Below are positions 41,611-50,489 of a stretch of DNA of 64,000 nt, piece by piece. The DNA is from an uncultured Acinetobacter sp. (lineage in GTDB: Bacteria > Pseudomonadota > Gammaproteobacteria > Pseudomonadales > Moraxellaceae). The position numbers were made by a program, and so were the translations under genes. Within the stretch, counting starts at the first letter, position 1; each line of letters begins with the position of its first letter. The stretch spans positions 1 through 64,000 of the forward strand of contig NZ_CANQTS010000011.1 in the NCBI RefSeq assembly GCF_947626835.1, given 5' to 3'. The notes under the pieces are model-generated. The model saw only the letters and a list, made by a program, of their open reading frames with translations. It was not told where the DNA came from and did not search any database.

Positions 41611-42033
41611 TTAATGTACAAACATGTCCATAAACTCACGGATTTCTTGAATGGCAGTGTCTACATCGGTGGATAGCCAAGTCGGTTCAAATAAACCGGC
41701 ATAATGATCTAAGCGATCTTGTGGCACAACCAAACGTATTGGACATTCTTCTTCAATCAAACGCCATGGAATAATTGGCACTTCATTGTCTAAAAAAGCC
41801 GCCACATTGCGAATATCAATCACCATGGCATTGATGCATTCAGGAAAAGGCATCACTGAAAATTCTTCAGTACGACGACGAAAGTATTCTAAATCGCCCC
41901 ACTTGAGTTGATAGCTTGCTTTATTAAAGCCAATAATGCCAATCAAATTTTGATCACGCGTGTAGTGTAAAGTACATTGATGCGTGACATCCGTGTCTAA
42001 ATCAAGCGTTACACTCTGTTGACGATACGCCAT
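41611..42033 (-). CDS. Hypothetical protein, 140 aa
   Basis: Not recognised. An acidic soluble protein (MAYRQQSVTLDLDTDVTHQ...) with alternating beta/alpha-like stretches; GIIGFNKASYQLKWGDLEYFRRRTEEF and DIRNVAAFLDNEVPIIPWRLIEEE are notable. The C-terminal helix is IQEIREFMDMFVH. I start at ATG 42033, as the upstream TTG lacks support. The alternating pattern loosely recalls STAS-like folds, but I see no signature. Convergent with fpr. Confidence 0.7.
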   Translation of the reverse strand: MAYRQQSVTLDLDTDVTHQCTLHYTRDQNLIGIIGFNKASYQLKWGDLEYFRRRTEEFSVMPFPECINAMVIDIRNVAAFLDNEVPIIPWRLIEEECPIRLVVPQDRLDHYAGLFEPTWLSTDVDTAIQEIREFMDMFVH

Positions 42034-42187
42034 AAAGTAACAACGAAGCAAAAAAAAGGTCGCTTATTATAGCTTAAAATTTGGCAAGCAACCGACTATT
42101 CGTTCACCATGTTGCTATGCTTCTTCACACAATGCAACACATAGAGTTGTTAGTATAAAAATCAAACAACTCAAGGTGGGACGCAGT

Positions 42188-42436
42188 ATGCCACACAATG
42201 AAAATAATTCGCATCATGCCGCCAGTGCTTCAGAAACCCAACAAAAAAAGCGCTTACCGATTTATATTCTGCTGATTGTTGGGGTGTTTTTAGCCGCACT
42301 CATTTTTTATATGATGGCCGATGGTAAACCCAAACCAAGTGAAGCACCGCCAGGGCATCCAAATCCAACAGCCAATGTAAGTAGCCCAAGCACTACAGCA
42401 ACAGCCAGTGATGAGGCAACCGCCACCGCACCATAA
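42188..42436 (+). CDS. Small single-TM protein
   Basis: An 82-aa protein. A hydrophilic His/Asn-rich N-terminus and KKR stop precede one TM helix (about 27-45, IYILLIVGVFLAALIFYMM), then a Pro/Thr/Ala/Ser-rich tail. N-in topology is likely from KKR. The ATG at 42188 is preceded by AAGGTGGGA. It has its own terminator, just before the mechanosensitive-channel-like gene. Function unknown. Confidence 0.7.
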   Translation: MPHNENNSHHAASASETQQKKRLPIYILLIVGVFLAALIFYMMADGKPKPSEAPPGHPNPTANVSSPSTTATASDEATATAP

Positions 42437-42451
42437 AATCTTCCTCATATA

Positions 42452-42480
42452 AGCTCTAGCCATTCTAGGGCTTTTTTTGT
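42452..42480 (+). terminator. Intrinsic terminator after the small TM gene
   Basis: Stem AGCTCTAG (42452-42459) with CTAGGGCT (42465-42472), one G-T pair, then seven T. Confidence 0.8.
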
Positions 42481-42602
42481 GGCGTTTTGGTGTAGTTTGC
42501 ATAGAATAACTTGAATAAAAAATATACAAAATTTAAGGTGATACAGATATAACAGGCTGGGCTTGACCCAAAGACATAATGAAAAAATAAGAGGATAAAA
42601 AT

Positions 42603-44306
42603 ATGAATGATTATTTTGAGCGCAGTCGAAATGGCATCAATGCCATGTATTATTGGGAGCAATTCCATCCCATTTTGGCTGCGATAGCCATTTTAATTGT
42701 GGGTTGGATCATTGCACTGGTCGTGGCATCGGGTATTAAAAAGCTATTACAAAAACTCGGCACCGATCAAAAATTGAGTAGCGCCACCGGTCACCGTGCC
42801 AATATCGAATCGATTGTCTCCAAAGTGGTGTTTTGGGTGGTGATGATTATCGCCGTGATTGGTGCGCTCAATGCTTTAAATCTCAATAGCGTAAGTGGTC
42901 CGTTTAGCACGATGGTGCAGCAGTTCTTATTGTTTGTACCACAATTACTGGCCGCAATTGCTGTGGGTTTTATTGGTTGGTTAGTGGCGAATGTGGCCAA
43001 AGTGGGTTTGCAAAAGTTACTTGATCGCACGCAATTGGATGAAAAACTCAGTGCTGATGTCGGCGTGAGCCCTGTAAGTCAAAACATCAGTGAAATTGTC
43101 TATTGGCTGATTTTATTGCTGTTTTTGCCGATTGTACTTTCGATTTTAGGGTTAACAGGTCTGTTGCATCCTGTACAGAACATGGTTAATCAAGCGGTTG
43201 GTTTTTTACCCAACTTATTTATTGCTGGCATTATTGTCTTTGCAGGTTATATCTTGGCAAAGATTGTACGTGGCATTGTCGAAGGTCTTGGCAACAGTTT
43301 AAATCTGCAACAGCAAGCTGAAAAAATCGGCTTATTTAAAGGTGCAAACTTACCGCGTTTATTGGGTTCGTTTTTATTTGCGGTGGTGATGATCACGGCC
43401 CTCATTGTGGCATTTGAAGCGCTCGGTGTTGAGGCTATTTCACAACCTGCAACCGCTATGTTGCATGAAATTATGAATGCCATCCCACATATTATTGCCG
43501 CAGGCTTAATCTTAATTGTAGCTTATGTGGTATCACGTTTTGTGGCGAAATTGGTGGTTGAAGTTTTAGCAGGAACAGGTGTAGATGCTATTCCTGAAAA
43601 AGTCGGGGTACAGCGCTTTTTAGGCACTACCAAAATTTCATGTGTGGTGGGTTACTTAATTGTGTTCTTTACCATGCTGTTTGCGGTGTCTGAAGCTGCA
43701 AACCGGTTAGGCTTTGATCAAATTAGCGATTTAATCGCGATGTTTATTTACTTTGGTGCCAATATCCTGTTGGGTGCGGTCATTTTAGTGATTGGTTTTT
43801 GGCTGGCAAATATTGTGGCCAATGTGGTGCAACGCGGTGAATACAAAAGTTCACGTTGGTTAGCCAATTTGGTACGCGTTTTAATTATGGGCTTAGTCTT
43901 GGCCATGGGCTTACGTGCCATGGGTATTGCTGATTCGATTGTGAATTTAGCCTTTGGTTTAACTTTAGGTGCGGTCGCCGTGGCTTTCGCTTTGGCCTTT
44001 GGTTTAGGTGGTCGCCGACCAGCAGAGCGCGTTTTGACCGACTTGATTGATCAAGCCAAAGCACAAGCGCAAGAAGTGAAGTCGATGGCAGATGATGTTA
44101 TGGATGCATCGTCTAGCAAAACTGCAACCACACAGCCTCATCAAGCACCTGTGGTGGCTCCTGTAGACGTCTTTGATCAATCTACATCGACTGTGGTACC
44201 TGATCGTTTGGTGATTGACCCTGATAACAAGCCATTAAATAACCCGTATGGCTCAACTGGTGAATCAGAAACCGATACTGATATTTCACCTGAAGATAAA
44301 AAGTAA
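42603..44306 (+). CDS. Mechanosensitive-channel-like membrane protein (CmpX type, repeated TM_helix)
   Basis: A 567-aa inner-membrane protein with about ten to twelve TM helices. Repeats of the conserved helix pattern (for example LAAIAILIVGWIIALVVASGIKKLLQKLG, LLAAIAVGFIGWLVANVAKVGLQKLLD, LILIVAYVVSRFVAKLVVEVLAG) are the TM_helix family unit. The last helices read FGLTLGAVAVAFALAFGLGGRR. The cytoplasmic tail (about 470-567) is Ala/Gln/Thr-rich and hydrophilic. Pseudomonas CmpX is the closest known type I can name. Activity as a channel is family inference. SD is AAGAGGAT. Confidence 0.85.
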   Translation: MNDYFERSRNGINAMYYWEQFHPILAAIAILIVGWIIALVVASGIKKLLQKLGTDQKLSSATGHRANIESIVSKVVFWVVMIIAVIGALNALNLNSVSGPFSTMVQQFLLFVPQLLAAIAVGFIGWLVANVAKVGLQKLLDRTQLDEKLSADVGVSPVSQNISEIVYWLILLLFLPIVLSILGLTGLLHPVQNMVNQAVGFLPNLFIAGIIVFAGYILAKIVRGIVEGLGNSLNLQQQAEKIGLFKGANLPRLLGSFLFAVVMITALIVAFEALGVEAISQPATAMLHEIMNAIPHIIAAGLILIVAYVVSRFVAKLVVEVLAGTGVDAIPEKVGVQRFLGTTKISCVVGYLIVFFTMLFAVSEAANRLGFDQISDLIAMFIYFGANILLGAVILVIGFWLANIVANVVQRGEYKSSRWLANLVRVLIMGLVLAMGLRAMGIADSIVNLAFGLTLGAVAVAFALAFGLGGRRPAERVLTDLIDQAKAQAQEVKSMADDVMDASSSKTATTQPHQAPVVAPVDVFDQSTSTVVPDRLVIDPDNKPLNNPYGSTGESETDTDISPEDKK

Positions 44307-44314
44307 GTAGTTAG

Positions 44315-44350
44315 AAACGATGGGTGTGACTATCCATCGTTTTTATTTTA
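44315..44350 (+). terminator. Intrinsic terminator after the CmpX-like gene
   Basis: Stem AAACGATGG (44315-44323) with CCATCGTTT (44334-44342), 10-base loop, then TTATTTT. Confidence 0.75.
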
Positions 44351-44361
44351 AGGAAGATAGA

Positions 44362-44646
44362 ATGAGATCTACAAAACCCAATAATCGTATCGCACCTGCT
44401 GTGATTGCAGGAGTAACCATTGGCTTACTGGTTGCAGGTTATAAATTTGTTTTTGCCAATAAAAAGCCGAAACTTGAGCGTCAAGACCAACAAGATCATG
44501 AAAAAGCGCAGCAAGAGTATGAAAACCAAAAAGACCGAGATCAAGCAGTTAAAGAGGAAAAACAATTAGTTCAAGAAGAGCAGCAACACGAAGATAAAAA
44601 AGCAGAGCAAAAGCAGGCTGCTGAAGCAGATCAACAGCCCAAATAA
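44362..44646 (+). CDS. Small TM protein with charged Gln/Glu/Lys tail
   Basis: A 94-aa protein. One TM helix near the N-terminus (about 10-28, IAPAVIAGVTIGLLVAGYKFVFA) is followed by an extremely hydrophilic, likely helical tail (residues 30-94: E, K, Q and D almost throughout, ending ADQQPK). ATG 44362 has AAGGAAG 7 bases ahead; an upstream in-frame ATG at 44320 lies within the terminator hairpin and is rejected. Unknown role. Confidence 0.75.
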   Translation: MRSTKPNNRIAPAVIAGVTIGLLVAGYKFVFANKKPKLERQDQQDHEKAQQEYENQKDRDQAVKEEKQLVQEEQQHEDKKAEQKQAAEADQQPK

Positions 44647-44655
44647 AGCAAGATC

Positions 44656-45855
44656 TTAAACGTATTGGGCAGCAGCATGTGCTGAAGCCCATGCCCACTG
44701 GAAGTTGTAACCGCCTAAATGTCCAGATACATCCAATACTTCACCCACAAAGTACAAGCCTTTTTGCTTTTTACTTTCCATGGTTTTAGAGGAGACTTCT
44801 TCGGTATTCACCCCACCTAAGGTCACTTCCGCAGTACGATAACCTTCAGTGCCTGATGGCTTGACTTCAAAGCCATGTAATTGGGTAGCAATCGCTTCTA
44901 GTTTATCATCACTTAAATTGCCAATGGCTGTATCGGCATGTTCTAACCAAATTAAGTTTTGTAATTCAAGGACAACACTTTTTGGCAAATATTCATTGAG
45001 TAAGGTACGCAACAAGACTTTGGGTTGTGCAGTTTTCTTGGTCTTAAAAAATGCATGTAGATCTAAACTGGGTAAAAAATCGATCTGAAATGCTTGACCA
45101 CTGTGCCAATAATTAGAGAGTTGCAATGAACTTGGCCCGCTTAAACCACGATGGGTAAATAACAAAGCTTCAGTAAAACTATTGAATGGATTAGATAAAG
45201 TCGCTTCAACAGCATTACCGCTTAAACGGGTGGTGACTTCTTTAAAATGATCTGAGAAAGTAAAAGGCACTAAACCGGCACGTGTTGGATAAACATGATG
45301 CCCAAATTGTTTGGCAATGTCATAGCCAATGCCCGAACCGCCTAAGGTTGGAATAGATAACCCCCCACTTGCCACCACCACTGATTCAGCTTCAAAAAAA
45401 CCTAAAGTTGTGGCCAATTGGAAACCTTGCCCATCTACCGTATTCACTTCTTTAACTTCAGCACTGGTTTTAATAGTGACTAAGCCGGTTTTTTCACACT
45501 CTTTTAACAGCATGGCTAAAATGTCTTTGGCGCCGTTTAGAGTAAACAGTTGCCCATGTTTGCGTTCTTCATATTCAATGCCATGCTCGCAGACCAGACC
45601 AATAAAATCCCAATTGCTATAACGACTTAACGCCGAAATCACAAAATGTGGGTTATGCGACACGTAATTTTCCGGCTCGACATACAAATTGGTAAAGTTA
45701 CATTTACCACCGCCTGACATCAGAATTTTTTTACCGACTTTGTTGGCTTTTTCAAGTACCAATACACGACGACCGCGCGCGGCTGCCATGGCTGCCAGCA
45801 TTAAACCCGATGCACCAGCACCAATCACAATTACATCAAATACAGGAGAAGACAC
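44656..45855 (-). CDS. HI0933/YhiN-family NAD(P)/FAD-dependent flavoprotein
   Basis: A 399-aa flavoprotein of the HI0933 family. The FAD Rossmann motif is VIVIGAGASGLMLAAMAAARG near the N-terminus, with LEKANKVGKKILMSGGGKCNFTN, VVASGGLSIPTLGGSGIGYDIAKQFG, and the C-terminal FVGEVLDVSGHLGGYNFQWAWASA. All are family hallmarks. The physiological substrate is uncertain in this family, so I do not assign one. No TM. It converges on the small TM gene. Confidence 0.92.
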   Translation of the reverse strand: MSSPVFDVIVIGAGASGLMLAAMAAARGRRVLVLEKANKVGKKILMSGGGKCNFTNLYVEPENYVSHNPHFVISALSRYSNWDFIGLVCEHGIEYEERKHGQLFTLNGAKDILAMLLKECEKTGLVTIKTSAEVKEVNTVDGQGFQLATTLGFFEAESVVVASGGLSIPTLGGSGIGYDIAKQFGHHVYPTRAGLVPFTFSDHFKEVTTRLSGNAVEATLSNPFNSFTEALLFTHRGLSGPSSLQLSNYWHSGQAFQIDFLPSLDLHAFFKTKKTAQPKVLLRTLLNEYLPKSVVLELQNLIWLEHADTAIGNLSDDKLEAIATQLHGFEVKPSGTEGYRTAEVTLGGVNTEEVSSKTMESKKQKGLYFVGEVLDVSGHLGGYNFQWAWASAHAAAQYV

Positions 45856-45920
45856 GGTAATTTACCAACAGCCAAAAACAAAGGCGTGCATTATAGCCAA
45901 TTTTTAAGCATTTTTCAGAA

Positions 45921-46790
45921 TCAGATCCTGCCTTGTAAACCACCACTATGAATCACCAACAATTTTTGCTGAGTGTTAATCTCGCCACGCTCAATCATCT
46001 TAAAGAGGCCATACAACATTTTTGCGGTATAGACCTGCTCTAATGGAATAAAATACTTCGCTTCAAAATTTTGCATAAAATCAAGTAACTCAGGTGTAGT
46101 TTTGGCATAACCACCACAACAAAATTCATCGGTGATTGACCAATTGTGCTTGAGGGTAAGTCGTGCCACATCACGCTTTAAAAAATCACCTTTTAAGGCA
46201 GAAAAGCCCAAAATATGTTGCTGACTATGGCTGGCTTCAATTAAACCTGTGATGGTGCCACCGGTACCCACAGCACAGCAAATGAGATCAAAATCTTGAT
46301 CTTGTGGAGTTAAGATTTCACTACAACCCTGAATGGCAAGTGCATTTGTACCGCCTTCAGGCACGATATAAGCCTGCAGATAGCGTTGTTTTAATTCATT
46401 TAAATACTCAATATCCTCTTTATGACGATATTGCTCGCGTGAAATAAACTCAAATTGCATCCCAAAATTGTGTGCGGTTTGTAAGGTCGGATTAAGCGGT
46501 TTAGATTGAAGTTCTAATCCCCGAATTATCCCCACGCTGTTTAAACCAAACTCATGCGCTGCAAAGGCTGTTGCAGCAATATGATTGGAATATGCTCCAC
46601 CAAAAGTGAGAATCTGCTGATCACCATGCTGCATCGCATATTCAATATTATATTTAAGTTTAAAAAACTTATTGCCAGAAATATGAGGATGAATTAAATC
46701 TAGCCGCTTAATACTGATACTTACCCCTAAATAATCAATCACTTGGGTGGGGGCGTTCTGTGCAAGATCAGTAAAAACAGATGGGCTCAT
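45921..46790 (-). CDS. PLP-dependent enzyme, ACC deaminase/D-cysteine desulfhydrase family
   Basis: A fold-type II PLP enzyme of 289 aa. The Schiff-base lysine is likely K41 in HISGNKFFKLKYNIEYA. TFGGAYSNHIAATAFAAHEFG matches the family substrate loop, and GTGGTITGLIEA binds the PLP phosphate. The C-terminal HSGGLQG is conserved. Which reaction (D-cysteine desulfhydration, ACC deamination or other) cannot be told from the sequence. Transcribed away from the lipoprotein gene. Confidence 0.88.
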   Translation of the reverse strand: MSPSVFTDLAQNAPTQVIDYLGVSISIKRLDLIHPHISGNKFFKLKYNIEYAMQHGDQQILTFGGAYSNHIAATAFAAHEFGLNSVGIIRGLELQSKPLNPTLQTAHNFGMQFEFISREQYRHKEDIEYLNELKQRYLQAYIVPEGGTNALAIQGCSEILTPQDQDFDLICCAVGTGGTITGLIEASHSQQHILGFSALKGDFLKRDVARLTLKHNWSITDEFCCGGYAKTTPELLDFMQNFEAKYFIPLEQVYTAKMLYGLFKMIERGEINTQQKLLVIHSGGLQGRI

Positions 46791-46868
46791 GACAATGCTG
46801 CTAAAGATTTAAAAGGCAATTTCTTATATCATGATAAAAGCGAAAACAACAATAAAATGGGAGGCACC

Positions 46869-47027
46869 ATGAGATGCTATTCTGTGTATTTAACGCTGTG
46901 TTGGATTTTACTGGGTTGCGAGCCGACCCCAATACCTGAGCCAGCGCGTACTATGATTATTGGTGGCGTGCCTGTGGCTGAGCGTGATTATCTACTACCA
47001 AAAGACACCCAACCTGTTAAAAAATAG
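46869..47027 (+). CDS. Small predicted lipoprotein, 52 aa
   Basis: MRCYSVYLTLCWILLGC is a short lipoprotein signal with lipobox LLGC (modified Cys about residue 17), then a Pro-rich stretch and GGVPVAERDYLLPKDTQPVKK. The ATG at 46869 has GGGAGG 4 bases ahead. It begins 79 bases from the divergent PLP gene's start. Membrane attachment is inferred from the lipobox; function unknown. Confidence 0.75.
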   Translation: MRCYSVYLTLCWILLGCEPTPIPEPARTMIIGGVPVAERDYLLPKDTQPVKK

Positions 47028-47368
47028 GTTGATTATAGTTTTTTGCATTTGGAAGTGAGTTTTATAAAGCATTAAAGGGCTAGCGTATGTGCGCGATCAT
47101 ACGCTTGATTGCAGCATCAATGTTTCAATTACTTGAGCCAAAAAATTGCTGTAAATAGGTCGTTATAAAGCGGCAAATTTTATTGGTAAAGCATGCGCTC
47201 ATGCAAAAGCATTGGTAATTTTTTTTGCAATACTCCTATTATAAACGTGAGCCGACCGGGCTGTTTAAATATTTTTTTTACCAAATAGTTAAAAAACAGG
47301 CAGTAAAAAGAACTCGAACAGCGTAAAATTACGCCTTATTTTTTCTCCCAAACCTTTTAGGAATCGCA
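47028..47368. other. 341-base intergenic region before lysE-type gene
   Basis: No long gene. It holds a possible 23-aa ORF (47087-47158) with a good ribosome site and an overlapping hairpin (47082-47105), both listed or noted below. The rest is AT-rich. TAGGAATCG at 47358 is the ribosome site of the exporter gene. Confidence 0.55.
47082..47105 (+). repeat. Hairpin over the start of a possible 23-aa ORF
   Basis: Arms AGCGTATG (47082-47089) and CATACGCT (47098-47105), 8-base loop. The ATG 47087 of a short ORF (MCAIIRLIAASMF...) lies within the left arm, and AAAGGG at 47074-47079 lies just before it. Confidence 0.4.
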
Positions 47369-47992
47369 ATGGAATCCTTAATGATTTTAGGCTCAATTGC
47401 CTTAGCATTGATGTTAGGTGCCATGAGCCCCGGGCCAACATTTATTTATGTGGCTAAAAACTCAATTGCGATTTCGCGTAAACATGGTTTATTTACTGCT
47501 TTAGGTACAGGTACCGGTGCGGCCATCTTTGGTTTATTGGCAGTCTTAGGCTTACAGGCATTGTTATTGGCGGTGCCATCGGCATATTTAATGCTAAAAA
47601 TTTGCGGTGGTCTGTATTTACTATGGTTGGCGTATAAAATTATTAAACATGCCAAAGAACCAGTTGCCAGTGTGGACGGCACGGCACATATGATGAGTTA
47701 TCGCCGTGCTTATCTATCAGGTTTAATCACTCAAATGAGCAATCCTAAAATTGCCATTGTTTTAGCCAGTATTTTTACTGCACTTTTACCTAAAGATATT
47801 CCAACTTACTACTATGTTGTATTGCCGATGCTGTGCTTTTTTATTGATGCAGGTTGGTGTTCTTTAGTTGCAGTGGCATTATCGGCAGATAAACCACGCC
47901 GTATTTACTTACGCTTTAAAGCGTTATTTGACCGTGGTGCTGGCATGGTAATGACGGTGTTGGGCTTAAAATTATTATTTGGTATGAAATAA
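47369..47992 (+). CDS. LysE/RhtB-family exporter
   Basis: An amino-acid or small-metabolite exporter of the inner membrane, 207 aa with about six TM helices. The N-terminal MSPGPTFIYVAKNSIAISRKHGLFTALGTGTGAAIF carries the LysE/RhtB signature. PKIAIVLASIFTALLP is the helix-4 type segment. Substrate cannot be told from sequence. ATG 47369 is preceded by TTTTAGGAATCGCA. Monocistronic, with its own terminator. Confidence 0.9.
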   Translation: MESLMILGSIALALMLGAMSPGPTFIYVAKNSIAISRKHGLFTALGTGTGAAIFGLLAVLGLQALLLAVPSAYLMLKICGGLYLLWLAYKIIKHAKEPVASVDGTAHMMSYRRAYLSGLITQMSNPKIAIVLASIFTALLPKDIPTYYYVVLPMLCFFIDAGWCSLVAVALSADKPRRIYLRFKALFDRGAGMVMTVLGLKLLFGMK

Positions 47993-47994
47993 TA

Positions 47995-48020
47995 AAAACC
48001 CTCTTATACAGAGGGTTTTT
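47995..48020 (+). terminator. Intrinsic terminator of the exporter gene
   Basis: Stem AAAACCCTCT (47995-48004) with AGAGGGTTTT (48010-48019), loop TATAC, T-run. Confidence 0.9.
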
Positions 48021-48028
48021 TACTGCTC

Positions 48029-48187
48029 TTAATCTTTAAAATGAATCGGGATCCATTGATAGCTCGGGCCATTTTTATAAATATAACCTAAACCCGGAAA
48101 TGGCAAATGCGGCGCCGCAATGAGTTGACCCTCTTTTGCATATTGTGCAAAGTGTTGATAGCAGGGCTTCTTATAAGTGTCTAAATC
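48029..48187 (-). pseudogene. C-terminal remnant of an MBL-fold metallo-hydrolase
   Basis: On the minus strand, in a frame open from the metG stop codon to a TAA at 48029, about 52 codons read DLDTYKKPCYQHFAQYAKEG, then QLIAAPHLPFPGLGYI and YQWIPIHFKD. This resembles the C-terminal end of MBL-fold hydrolases, where AAPHLPFPG(L/I)G and Y-x-W-(V/I)-P are conserved. There is no start codon, and the N-terminal 80-85 percent with the metal motif HxHxDH is missing. I read it as the tail left after a deletion up to metG. No product is expected. Confidence 0.65.
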
Positions 48188-50245
48188 TTAAGACACTTTA
48201 TCACCCGGTTTAGCACCCGTTTCAGGTGAAATCACCCAAACACCGTCGCCATTACCAGCCGCAAGTACCATACCGTTAGAAATACCAAAACGCATTTTAC
48301 GTGGTGCAAGGTTTGCAACCATTACCACCAATTTGCCTTTTAAATCTTCAGGTTGGTAAAACTCACGGATACCGCTAAATACGTTACGTGGCTCAGCTTC
48401 ACCGACATTTAATGTCAATTGAAGAAGTTTGTCTGAACCCTCAACCGTAGCTGCGTCGACGACTTCCGCTACACGCAAATCAACTCTCATAAAGTCTTCG
48501 ATGCCAATAATTTCAGCTTCACCGACTTTAGGCTCAGGTTTCTTTTCAACCTTCTTGTCTTTTTTCTTTTCCGCTTTTGGTGCTTCAGTAGGAGCTGCTA
48601 AAGAGTCTTTAGACGCATCGACCATGGCAGCCACAGCTTTTGGGTCTACACGTTGCATAAGTGGTTGGAATAATGCAATTTCATGACCCACAAGAATGGT
48701 TTCACGCGAAGCAAAGTCAAAGGCATCTAACTGTAAGAACGCTTGCACTTGCTCGGCCAATGTAGGCAGTACAGGTGCTAAGTAAACCGCCAATTGACGG
48801 AATAAGTTAATGCCTACAGAACACACATCATGCACTTGTTGTTCTTGACCTTCAATTTTAGCCAGTGCCCAAGGCTTTTTCTCATCAATATATTGGTTGG
48901 CACGGTCTGCAAGTGCCATGATTTCACGAATCGCAGCCGAGAATTCACGTGCTTCGTATTGTGCAGCGATAGACGCACCTGCATCAATAAAACTTTGAAC
49001 CAATTCTGGTTCTGCACAGGTTTCGCTTAACTTGTTATCAAACTTGGTATTAATGAATTTGGCACAGCGGCTGGCAATATTCACCACTTTACCAACTAGG
49101 TCTGAGTTTACTTTTTGTACAAAATCATCAAGATTTAAGTCAGAATCTTCAACTTTGTCAGAAAGTTTAGATGCGAAGTAATAACGTAAATATTCAGGAT
49201 TTAAATGCTGTAAATACGTTTCTGCTTTAATAAACGTACCACGAGATTTCGACATTTTCTGACCATTTACAGTCAAGAAACCGTTTACGAATAAACCTGA
49301 TGGCGTACGGTAGTTTGCGCCTTCAAGCATGGCAGGCCAGAACAAGGCATGGAAATATACAATGTCTTTACCAATGAAGTGATACACCTCATTTTCAGAG
49401 TCTTTTTTCCAATAATCATCAAAGCTTAAATCTGGACGTTTGGTTTTAATATAGTTTTCAAAACTCGACATATAGCCAATTGGCGCATCGACCCATACAT
49501 AAAAGTACTTGTTAGGTGCATCTGGAATTTCAAAGCCAAAATATGGCGCATCACGTGAAATATCCCAATCGGATAAACCTGCTTCAAACCATTCATCGAG
49601 TTTATTGGCAATCGATACCGGTAAACGACCTTCATCACGTGTCCATTTTTGTAGGTATTGTGAGAAATTTGGCAGTTTAAAGAAGTAATGATCGGATGAT
49701 TTTTCAATCGGTGTGGCACCGCTTAAGGTTGATTTCGCATCAAGCAGTTCGGTTGCATTATACGTTGTACCACACACTTCGCATGAGTCGCCGTATTGAT
49801 CTTCGGCTTTACATTTTGGGCAAGTACCTTTAATAAAACGATCTGATAAGAACATGCCTTTTTCAGGGTCAAACAATTGTTTCACAGGACGCACGGCAAT
49901 ATTGCCTGCTTCACGGTTTTTAATATAAATTTCTGAAGCACGCGCTTGGTTTTCGGCGCTGTTGGTTGAGTCGTAGTGGTCAAAATCTACTTTAAAGCCG
50001 GAAAAATCGCGTTCGTGTTCGGCTTGTACATTGGCAATTTGTTGTTCTGGGCTAATACCGTTGGCTTCAGCGCGCAGCATAATTGCTGTACCGTGAGCGT
50101 CGTCTGCACATACATAAGTCACGTGATGACCCATTGCACGCATCGCACGAACCCAAATATCAGCTTGGATATAGCCAAGTAAGTGACCCATATGGATTGG
50201 ACCATTGGCGTATGGAAGGGCATTGGTGACTAAAATATTACGCAC
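48188..50245 (-). CDS. metG: Methionyl-tRNA synthetase
   Basis: Charges tRNA-Met and initiator tRNA. The 685-aa product has the class I HIGH-type motif PIHMGHL (16-22) and the zinc knuckle [21 protein letters not shown] (about 142-162). The KMSKS loop QKMSKSRGT is near 330, and an appended C-terminal EMAP-like tRNA-binding domain (about 585-685, [20 protein letters not shown]) follows a Lys/Pro-rich linker. The start is GTG. The stop codon abuts the MBL-fold remnant. Confidence 0.97.
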   Translation of the reverse strand: MRNILVTNALPYANGPIHMGHLLGYIQADIWVRAMRAMGHHVTYVCADDAHGTAIMLRAEANGISPEQQIANVQAEHERDFSGFKVDFDHYDSTNSAENQARASEIYIKNREAGNIAVRPVKQLFDPEKGMFLSDRFIKGTCPKCKAEDQYGDSCEVCGTTYNATELLDAKSTLSGATPIEKSSDHYFFKLPNFSQYLQKWTRDEGRLPVSIANKLDEWFEAGLSDWDISRDAPYFGFEIPDAPNKYFYVWVDAPIGYMSSFENYIKTKRPDLSFDDYWKKDSENEVYHFIGKDIVYFHALFWPAMLEGANYRTPSGLFVNGFLTVNGQKMSKSRGTFIKAETYLQHLNPEYLRYYFASKLSDKVEDSDLNLDDFVQKVNSDLVGKVVNIASRCAKFINTKFDNKLSETCAEPELVQSFIDAGASIAAQYEAREFSAAIREIMALADRANQYIDEKKPWALAKIEGQEQQVHDVCSVGINLFRQLAVYLAPVLPTLAEQVQAFLQLDAFDFASRETILVGHEIALFQPLMQRVDPKAVAAMVDASKDSLAAPTEAPKAEKKKDKKVEKKPEPKVGEAEIIGIEDFMRVDLRVAEVVDAATVEGSDKLLQLTLNVGEAEPRNVFSGIREFYQPEDLKGKLVVMVANLAPRKMRFGISNGMVLAAGNGDGVWVISPETGAKPGDKVS

Positions 50246-50489
50246 GGATTAACTCTCTCATTCGTATTTATATGCAATGGACGTGATTTTACCTGAGTTA
50301 AGGCAAACTTGCATAAAGCTTTCGCGCAATTGTTGCGAAAACAAGGCATTTCTTAAGCTGCTTAAAACTAGCTATGTTTGTGGTAAAGGAATGTGTAAAT
50401 ACTCAGGCTTTAAAGCAAGATAAAAGCTATCTGTTTCGTCAGATAAACGTGATAATAGTCTTTATATAGATACCTTGAGTGTTCAAGTC

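Noticed and set aside
46743..46868. N-terminal extension of the small lipoprotein
   Set aside because: It would overlap the 5' end of the divergent PLP gene and bury the lipoprotein signal; the ATG 46869 has a good ribosome site.
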